A stretch of 64,000 bases of DNA, taken from assembly GCF_000600975.2 (NCBI RefSeq), contig NZ_KK088649.1, forward strand, positions 204,749-268,748, read 5' to 3'. Below, one piece after another: positions 56,550 through 64,000 of the stretch. Position numbers and translations under genes: made by a program. The stretch comes from Limimaricola hongkongensis DSM 17492 (GTDB taxonomy: Bacteria; Pseudomonadota; Alphaproteobacteria; Rhodobacterales; Rhodobacteraceae). The notes beneath the pieces were generated by a model, which had not been told where the DNA came from, made no database searches, and saw only the letters and a list, made by a program, of their open reading frames with translations. Position 1 is the stretch's first letter; each line of letters starts with the position of its first letter.

Positions 56550-58085
56550 GTCCCCGAAATGCGGGACGCATCGCGGCGGGGCAGATCCCGGTCCGCGCGA
56601 CGCCAGAACATGCGTCCAGCCGCCCGCCGCCTTTGCGCCCGGGCCCTTGATGAAACCCGGCGCGCGATGGCCGCCGAGCTTTGGGACCACATATATGTCC
56701 AGCATTCTGACCAACAACGGCGCGATGGTCGCGCTGCAGACCCTCAAGGGGATCAATTCCGACCTCTCCAAGACCCAGACCGAGATCTCGACCGGCAAAT
56801 CGGTCTCCTCGGCCAAGGACAACTCGACGGTCTGGATCACCTTGGCGTTCGAGGAATAGGCGCGCTGGGTCTGGATCAGCTGGGTCAGTTCGGAGGCGAC
56901 ATCGACGGTCGATTCCTCGCGCGCGAAGCCCACGACATCGCCCGTCGGCCCGTCGCCCGCGTTCCACAAAAGCATGTCGCCGCTCTCGCGGGTGAGCGAA
57001 TAGGATTGCCCGTCATGTGTCTCCAGCCCGTTGGGGTTGGGCACGTCGACCAGCGGCACCTGGTACAGGCGGCGGCTGGCGCCATTGTCGTAATAGGCAT
57101 GCACGAACCCGCCCGGATCGACCTCGATCGCGGTCATGTTGCCGGTGGCCGCGCCATCGCGGGCGATCGTGATGGGCGAGAACAGGCCGGCGAGCTGCGT
57201 CATGCCGCCCGGCACGCCCGCCGCGCCGATATTCATCGACACCGGGCCGCTGGCCACGTCGATCGACAACAGCCCCGTTTCGGGATCATAGGGCCCGCCG
57301 GTGGTCCCGGTGACCGATGTCAGCGTGCCGCCCATGTCGCGCCCGTCATCGAAGTTCAGCGCGTATTCCCCCACCAGCGCGCCGCCATCGGCGCCGTCGG
57401 TGATCTGCATCGTCCACTGGTTGCTCGGCGCGCCGCCCGCCGCGGGCAGGGTCGGAATGAAGGTCAGGCCAAGCTGCTGAGTGGTGCCGAGATTGTCGTA
57501 ATACTCCACCGTCAGCTCCTCGGGCAGCCCCGCCGCCCCGTCCTGCGTTTCGGTCGCGGGCAGGTTGACGGCAAGCGTCACTTGGGTGGTCGGGATGCCC
57601 GACAGCTGGCCCGCCGGCACGCGCACCGGTTGCAGCCCGCCCGGCGTGTCGCGCGGAAAGGCGCCGACCGTCCCGTCGAGCCCGGCGGGCCAGCCCAGCA
57701 GCGTCTGCCCGTCGGGGGTGCGCAGCACGCCAGCCTCGTCGGCGCGGAACGACCCGGTGGTGGTCAGCCGGAAATCGAGCCCCTCGCCCCCCGCCGCCGC
57801 GGCGCTGACCGGCAGAAAGCCACGCCCGCGCACCGCCAGATCGGTGGGGTTCGAGGTCGAGGACAGCGCGCCGCTTTCGTCGATCAGCCGCTGCGAGGTG
57901 GTGGCGACGCCGCCCGCGACGTAGCGGCCCGGCCCGCTGCCCATCATCAGCGAATGGAAATCGGTGATGGCACGGCGATAGCCATAGGTGGCCGAGTTGG
58001 CGATGTTGTCCGAAATCGTCGCCAGCCGGTGCGCGTTCGCCGCGAGGCCGGAGATCCCGGCGCTGAGAGAGGAGGAAATCGTCAT
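56523..58085 (-). CDS. flgE: Flagellar hook protein FlgE with a chimeric C-terminus
   Basis: Residues 1-419 (58085-56829) are FlgE: MTISSSLSAGISGLAANAHRLATISDNIANSATYGYRR (D0), the basal-body rod motif, the FlgE D1/D2 region (TVEYYDNLGTTQQLGLTF) and the C-terminal STVDVASELTQLIQTQRAYSSNAKVIQT. A normal FlgE would then finish with ~14 residues (ADEMLQ...). Instead the frame runs antisense through the flagellin fragment for ~101 unrelated residues to a stop at 56523. A functional hook needs the paired D0 helices, so the tail is likely damaging if real. A CtrA-type site (58147-58161) lies 62 bases upstream of the ATG. Confidence 0.85.
   Translation of the reverse strand: MTISSSLSAGISGLAANAHRLATISDNIANSATYGYRRAITDFHSLMMGSGPGRYVAGGVATTSQRLIDESGALSSTSNPTDLAVRGRGFLPVSAAAAGGEGLDFRLTTTGSFRADEAGVLRTPDGQTLLGWPAGLDGTVGAFPRDTPGGLQPVRVPAGQLSGIPTTQVTLAVNLPATETQDGAAGLPEELTVEYYDNLGTTQQLGLTFIPTLPAAGGAPSNQWTMQITDGADGGALVGEYALNFDDGRDMGGTLTSVTGTTGGPYDPETGLLSIDVASGPVSMNIGAAGVPGGMTQLAGLFSPITIARDGAATGNMTAIEVDPGGFVHAYYDNGASRRLYQVPLVDVPNPNGLETHDGQSYSLTRESGDMLLWNAGDGPTGDVVGFAREESTVDVASELTQLIQTQRAYSSNAKVIQTVELSLAEETDLPVEISVWVLERSELIPLRVCSATIAPLLVRMLDIYVVPKLGGHRAPGFIKGPGAKAAGGWTHVLASRGPGSAPPRCVPHFGDGSVVAGRA
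56695..56859 (+). pseudogene. fliC: Flagellin gene fragment (5' ~45 codons), cut by an inversion-type junction
   Basis: ATG 56695 opens with the Rhodobacterales flagellin N-terminus (MSSILTNNGAMVALQTLKGI, then INSDLSKTQTEISTGKSVSSAKDN). After SAKDNSTVW the frame no longer resembles flagellin: from 56829-56835 onward the plus strand is the reverse complement of the 3' end of flgE. The frame closes at TAG 56859, giving a 54-residue product lacking everything beyond the start of the D0/D1 coiled coil, which cannot polymerise. See the chimeric-junction finding. Confidence 0.85.
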
Positions 58086-58146
58086 GTCGGGCCTTTCTCG
58101 GTGAAACGGGAAGCGCGCTGTCCTTTGCAGACCTACAGCGCCGGGT

Positions 58147-58161
58147 TTAAGGCGGTGCTAA
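58147..58161 (-). promoter_or_regulatory. CtrA-type site upstream of flgE
   Basis: On the minus strand TTAG-N7-TTAA (58161-58147), the same format as the flagellin site, 62 bases from the flgE start and overlapping the motB stop codon. Confidence 0.4.
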
Positions 58162-58985
58162 TGGCGCCGCAGCAACGTGATCTCGATCCGGTCGCTGCGC
58201 GGCGCGGCGGGGCCTTCGGGCGCCGGGCTGCGATCGCCAAGACCGGTGACGCGGGCCATGCGGGCGGGCGCGAGCCCCGCCGCCTCGAGCGTTTGGCGCG
58301 CCGCCTCGGCCCGGCCCGAAGACAGGCTCCAGACCGGGTTGTCGGCCAGCACCACGGGCCGCGCCGCGAGATGCGCCGCCACCGCGACCTCGTTCTCGAC
58401 CAGTGACGCCGCCTGCGCCACCAGCCCCAGAAGCGCGTCGGTGACGGGCAGCGGCACGGTGTCGCCCGGCGCAAAGATCGGCGCGCCGGGCCGGGCGAAG
58501 ATCTCGATCACCAGCCCCTCGTCGGTGAGCCGGGTGACGACGTGGCGCAGCGCCTCGCGCGCGACGAGGCTTTCGCCGCCGCGGCCCAGCAGGATCTCCT
58601 CGATGTCGCGCAGCGCCGCCACCTCGGCCAGCGCGGCGCCGTCGCCCGGCGGCGTCGGCAGCGCCGCCTCCGGCGTCAGGCCGAGCGGCCCCGCCGCCCC
58701 GGGATCCGAGGCGCTGAGCGTTTCGCTCTGGCTCAGCGTGTCGCCATTGAGCAGCTCGGCACCGCCGCCTGAGGTGCGGCTGATCGCGATGGTCGGCGCG
58801 AAGTAGTCGGCCAGCCCCTTGCGTTGCTGTTCGGTGGTGGCGTTGAGAAGCCACATCAGCATGAAGAAGGCCATCATCGCGGTGACGAAATCGGCATAGG
58901 CCACCTTCCAGGCGCCGCCGTGATGGCCGCCCCCGGCGATGATCTTCTTGCGCTTGATGATGATCGGCGCGTTCTGGGCGGTCAT
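58158..58985 (-). CDS. motB: Flagellar motor stator protein MotB
   Basis: 275 residues. The N-terminal IIIKRKKIIAGGGHHGGAWKVAYADFVTAMMAFFMLMWLLNA contains the membrane helix and the proton-carrying Asp in YADFVTAMMAFF, the MotB signature. The C-terminal ~110 residues are an OmpA-like peptidoglycan-binding domain (PLPVTDALLGLVAQAASLV...NPVWSLSSGRAEAARQTLEAAG...ITLLRRH). Start MTAQNAPI (58985). motA is not in the window. Confidence 0.92.
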   Translation of the reverse strand: MTAQNAPIIIKRKKIIAGGGHHGGAWKVAYADFVTAMMAFFMLMWLLNATTEQQRKGLADYFAPTIAISRTSGGGAELLNGDTLSQSETLSASDPGAAGPLGLTPEAALPTPPGDGAALAEVAALRDIEEILLGRGGESLVAREALRHVVTRLTDEGLVIEIFARPGAPIFAPGDTVPLPVTDALLGLVAQAASLVENEVAVAAHLAARPVVLADNPVWSLSSGRAEAARQTLEAAGLAPARMARVTGLGDRSPAPEGPAAPRSDRIEITLLRRH

Positions 58986-59033
58986 GCGGCGTCTCCTCGG
59001 GCAGGCCCGGCCCAAGGAGATAACGCGGCGGGG

Positions 59034-59049
59034 TTAAGCCGGGGTTTAA
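59034..59049 (-). promoter_or_regulatory. TTAA dyad upstream of motB
   Basis: TTAA (59034-59037), 8 bases, TTAA (59046-59049), inside a near-palindrome GGTTAAGCC...GGTTTAACC, 49 bases from the motB start. The spacing is one base longer than the CtrA consensus. The gap 58986-59069 shows nothing else. Confidence 0.35.
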
Positions 59050-59069
59050 CCTCCGGCCCGCGCCATCCG

Positions 59070-59858
59070 TCAGCCCTGCCGCGGCCGCCGCGCCACCGGC
59101 GTCACCAGCGTTTCGGGGCGGCGCGCCTCGGCGGCCTCGAACAGCGAGAAGGTCTGGCTGACATAGCTCACCGCGCCCGAGATCAGGTCGAGATAGTCCA
59201 GAAGCTCGGGCGTGCGCTGGGCTTCGACCATGGCGATGCCGCGTTCCTGCGGCGTCGTCTCGAACCCGGCATAAAACAGCGGGTCGCCGCGCGCGATCTT
59301 GAGCGGTTTCGACGGCTCGTGCCATTCGAAGGCCCACATCAGCGGGCGCGGCCAGACATTGATCGGAAACCGCCCGCCGAAGATCGTGCCGGGCAATGGC
59401 GCGGGAGTATAATGCATGAAGGGCGCGACCTGCGACAGATAGACCCGCGCGTCGCTCAGAAACAGGTAGGGCAGCGACAGCTGCAGGGTCGGCACGCCAG
59501 CGTGGCGCCATTCGGGTTCGGACACAATGCGGAGCTTCTCGCCGAGCTTGGAGCCGCGGATGGCGCTGGCCGTGCCGCTGAGATTGCGCAAAGCGGGCCG
59601 GCCCTTGTCGTCGCGCTCGAAGCCGACATGGATGTCGAAGGGGCAGCGGATCAGGAAGTAGCGGCTTTCGAGATTGATCACCGCCGGGCAGCGCGAGGCC
59701 GATTTCGCGTGGCGCCGGTCGAGATCGACCGAGCGGACCCGTTCGGGCGGGGCATAGATGATCCCGCCCTTGGTTTCGGTCAGGCACCAGCCCACGAGGG
59801 CCGGGCCGCTGTCATCCCCGGTGTCGCGGGGGGTGTCGAACTGAACGGAAAACTGCAT
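59070..59858 (-). CDS. Conserved hypothetical protein (262 aa) beside the flagellar genes
   Basis: I do not recognise a named family. The protein is soluble, without signal peptide, rich in aromatic residues and Pro (FLIRCPFDIHVGFERDDKGRPALRNL, APLPGTIFGGRFPINVWPRPLMWAFEWHEPSKPLKIARGDPLFY), looking like a well-folded beta-rich domain rather than a shadow frame. Its C-terminal ~70 residues are helical (LLDYLDLISGAVSYVSQTFSLFEAAEARRP). It is transcribed toward motB. Function unknown. Confidence 0.75.
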   Translation of the reverse strand: MQFSVQFDTPRDTGDDSGPALVGWCLTETKGGIIYAPPERVRSVDLDRRHAKSASRCPAVINLESRYFLIRCPFDIHVGFERDDKGRPALRNLSGTASAIRGSKLGEKLRIVSEPEWRHAGVPTLQLSLPYLFLSDARVYLSQVAPFMHYTPAPLPGTIFGGRFPINVWPRPLMWAFEWHEPSKPLKIARGDPLFYAGFETTPQERGIAMVEAQRTPELLDYLDLISGAVSYVSQTFSLFEAAEARRPETLVTPVARRPRQG

Positions 59859-59930
59859 GCGCGGGCACCTCGTGATCTTCTGACCCGCAGGATGCGCGCC
59901 GCCATGCGACCCGTCAAAGCCCCTTATGCG

Positions 59931-60701
59931 CTATATCAGCGCAACGAGGCCGTCCCAGCACAGCCTGAGCCCCACCAGCACCACCAGCGCGTACATCACC
60001 GGGTAGAACACCTCCGCCCGCATCCGTTTCACGACGAAGGCCCCCGACAGCGTCGCCAGAACCGCCAGCGGCAAAAGCGCGGCGGCGGAGATGAGATTGG
60101 CCGGGTCGAACTGGCCCAGCGCGGCGTAGGGCACGACCTTGATGACGTTGACCACGGCAAAGAAGATCACGCTGGTCCCGGTATAGACCCTGGGATCGAG
60201 CCCGAGCGGCATGGCGTAGACCTGGAACGGCGGCCCGCCCGCATGCGCCACGAAGCTGGTATAGCCCGCGACCGAGGCCCAGAGCGAGGCGCGCGCGGTG
60301 TTCTCGGCGCGCGGCGCGGCGCGGCGCACATTGCCCGACAGCAGCCAGCGTGCGGCGAAGATCAACGCCAGCGCCCCGACGATCAGCCGCACCGCCCCGT
60401 CGGAGACCAGCGCCGCCGTGAGCCAGCCGATGCCGATGCCGACCACCGCGCCGGGCAGCATCCGCTTGAGCGTGCCCGCGTGATAGGTGCCGCGCCACGC
60501 CCACAGGCTGATCGCGTCCATCGCCAGCAGCACCGGCAGCAGGATGCCCGCCGCCTGCACCGGCGGGATCGCCAGCGCCATGATCGGCACGCCCAAGAGC
60601 GCCAGCGCGCCGCCCAATCCCCCCTTGGAGAACCCGACCAGCACCACCGCGAGGCAGGCGGCAAGCAGCGCCCATGGATCTGAAAAGACGAAATCCTGCA
60701 T
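59931..60701 (-). CDS. TauE/SafE-family anion exporter
   Basis: 256 residues, about eight membrane helices in two repeats. VGFSKGGLGGALALLGVPIMAL and the second-half counterpart VAGYTSFVAHAGGPPFQVYAMPLGLDPRVYTGTSVIFFAVVN are the TauE (DUF81) signatures. Members move sulfite, sulfoacetate or other organic anions out of the cell; substrate unknown. It starts 18 bases after the ribokinase stop, so is probably the last gene of maeB-ribokinase-tauE. Confidence 0.88.
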   Translation of the reverse strand: MQDFVFSDPWALLAACLAVVLVGFSKGGLGGALALLGVPIMALAIPPVQAAGILLPVLLAMDAISLWAWRGTYHAGTLKRMLPGAVVGIGIGWLTAALVSDGAVRLIVGALALIFAARWLLSGNVRRAAPRAENTARASLWASVAGYTSFVAHAGGPPFQVYAMPLGLDPRVYTGTSVIFFAVVNVIKVVPYAALGQFDPANLISAAALLPLAVLATLSGAFVVKRMRAEVFYPVMYALVVLVGLRLCWDGLVALI

Positions 60702-60719
60702 ATGCGCTCCGGCGCGGGC

Positions 60720-61588
60720 CTAGAGCGCCGCCCGGTCGACCTCTTCGGCGGTGGGGATCGCATCGGCGGCGCCGCGCCGCCCGACCTTGATCGCCCCGGC
60801 CCGGCTGGCGCGCTCCAGCGCCTGCCGCATCGGCCTGCCCTCCGCCAGCCCGGCGATCAGGTAGCCGGTGAAGGTGTCGCCCGCGCCGGTGGTGTCCACC
60901 GCCTCGACCTTCGGCGCGTCGACATGGTGGCGCGCGCCGGAAGCGGTTTCGATCCAGTCGCAGCCCCGCGCTCCCAGCGTCACGACGACGTTCGGCACCT
61001 CGAGGCGCTCCACCGGCGTGCCCAGCGCCTCCGACAGCTGCCGCGCCTCGATCTCGTTGAGCACCAGAAAGTCGAGATGCCCCAGCACCGCGCGCACCGC
61101 CTCCGCCTCGAACGGGGCAGCGGCATAGGCCACGGTGAGCCCGCGCGCGCGCGCCAGCGCCGCCGCCTCGACCTGTCCGTTGGTCTCGTTCTGGGCGACG
61201 AGGATATCGCCCTGCTTGGCCTGTTCGAGAGCCCGTTTCACAACATCGAGGTCGATCTCGCGATTGGCGCCGGGCCAGAGCGTGATCGCGTTTTCGCCCT
61301 CGGCATCGACGGCGATGATGGCGTGGCCGCTCGGGCCCTCGCGGCGCTGCACATGGGTACAGGAGACGCCGTAGCTCTCCAGCCGCGCGACCATCCAACC
61401 GCCATCCGTGCCCACCGCGCCCAGATGTTCGACCCGCGCGCCCGCGCGGGCGGCGGCGACGGACATGTTGGCGCCCTTGCCGCCAAGGCCGCGGTTCAGG
61501 GCGCTGGCGGCGAGCGTCTCTCCCGGCGCGGCGATGTGCGGCACGGCATAGACATGGTCGGCGTTGATCGACCCGAGGTTCCAGATGG

Positions 61589-61592
<4 letters not shown>
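60720..61592 (-). CDS. Ribokinase-family (PfkB) sugar kinase
   Basis: 290 residues. MTIWNLGSINADHVYAVPHIAAPGETLAA opens it; GGKGANMSVAAARAGA (PfkB motif 1) and VDTTGAGDTFTGYLIAGLAEG (motif 2, catalytic Asp in GAGD) are present, and NETNGQ and LGARGCDW fit the ribokinase group. It phosphorylates ribose or a similar sugar with ATP; no ribose transporter is in the window. It overlaps maeB by four bases (61589-61592). Confidence 0.88.
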
Positions 61593-63850
<2,258 letters not shown>

Positions 63851-63992
63851 CGTTACGTCCCTCTCGATCTGGACGGACAGGCATAACGGGATGCTGCGGC
63901 GCGGCGCAACGCCCTTGCGTCAGCGCGCTGCGGGGTTTCGCACGGGGCCCGCAAAAGCTAGTGTCGCGCCGCTGCACTCCCGGGGGATACGC

Positions 63993-64000
63993 ATGAACAC
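63993..64000 (+). CDS. Possible start of a divergent gene cut by the window end
   Basis: ATGAACAC at 63993-64000 follows CGGGGGAT, a possible Shine-Dalgarno, and is divergent from maeB across 142 bp. Only two codons are present, so nothing can be said about the product. Confidence 0.2.

Overview
This 64-kb, GC-rich window looks like chromosomal DNA from a Rhodobacteraceae/Paracoccaceae (Rhodobacterales) alphaproteobacterium. The evidence is a complete ccoNOQP/ccoGHIS cbb3 oxidase locus with FNR-type boxes, the leuC-leuD-[membrane protein]-[endonuclease-like]-leuB order, a flagellin with the Rhodobacterales N-terminus, tight ATGA/GTGA/TGATG gene overlaps, and a mutM/ubiE/ubiB - enoyl-CoA hydratase - rpsT - dnaA neighbourhood that I recall as conserved next to dnaA in alphaproteobacteria. 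No rRNA, CRISPR, IS or prophage was seen; one tRNA-Pro(CGG) is present.

Layout. 1-8.2 kb (+): tail of a cation antiporter, a GlsB-type stress membrane protein behind an EcfG-like promoter, an unknown protein, dapE, a GNAT protein, rnr, a Rieske-AIF oxidoreductase and a lytic transglycosylase lipoprotein. 8.2-13.7 kb (-): one tightly packed unit rsfS-rlmH-gpmI-envC-ctpA-rppH (ribosome silencing and methylation, glycolysis, cell separation, periplasmic proteolysis, mRNA decapping). 13.8-15.2 kb (-): MscS channel. 15.5-21.1 kb (+): leucine genes leuC, leuD and leuB, with a membrane protein and a frameshifted endonuclease-like gene between leuD and leuB. 21.3-23.5 kb (+): DMT transporter, tRNA-Pro, asd. 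23.5-25.0 kb (-): a LOV blue-light HWE histidine kinase and a single-domain response regulator.

25.3-32.7 kb: a divergent rpiR regulator facing a six-gene operon made of a TRAP transporter (Q, M, P), diaminopropionate ammonia-lyase, an L-type M20 carbamoylase/hydrolase and a D-carbamoylase. I infer a dedicated catabolic route for N-carbamoyl (or hydantoin-derived) 2,3-diaminopropionate or related amino acids of both chiralities. 33.0-40.8 kb (-): cbb3 oxidase structural and maturation operons. 41.4-48.7 kb (-): gyrB, a LysE exporter, a VOC protein, recF, dnaN and dnaA; upstream of dnaA lies an 863-bp gap unusually dense in GANTC (CcrM-type) sites. 49.6-54.0 kb: rpsT, enoyl-CoA hydratase, mutM (-) and ubiE-ubiB (+).

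54.0-59.9 kb: flagellar genes flgD, fliK, a FlgJ-like rod protein, a FlgN-like protein, fliC, flgE and motB, with recurrent TTAA-N7-TTAA-like (CtrA-type) sites. Here the first ~45 codons of flagellin run directly into the antisense 3' end of flgE, an inversion-type junction that truncates both genes; it is either a real rearrangement or an assembly/amplification chimera. 59.9-63.9 kb (-): TauE/SafE exporter, ribokinase-family sugar kinase and NADP-malic enzyme.
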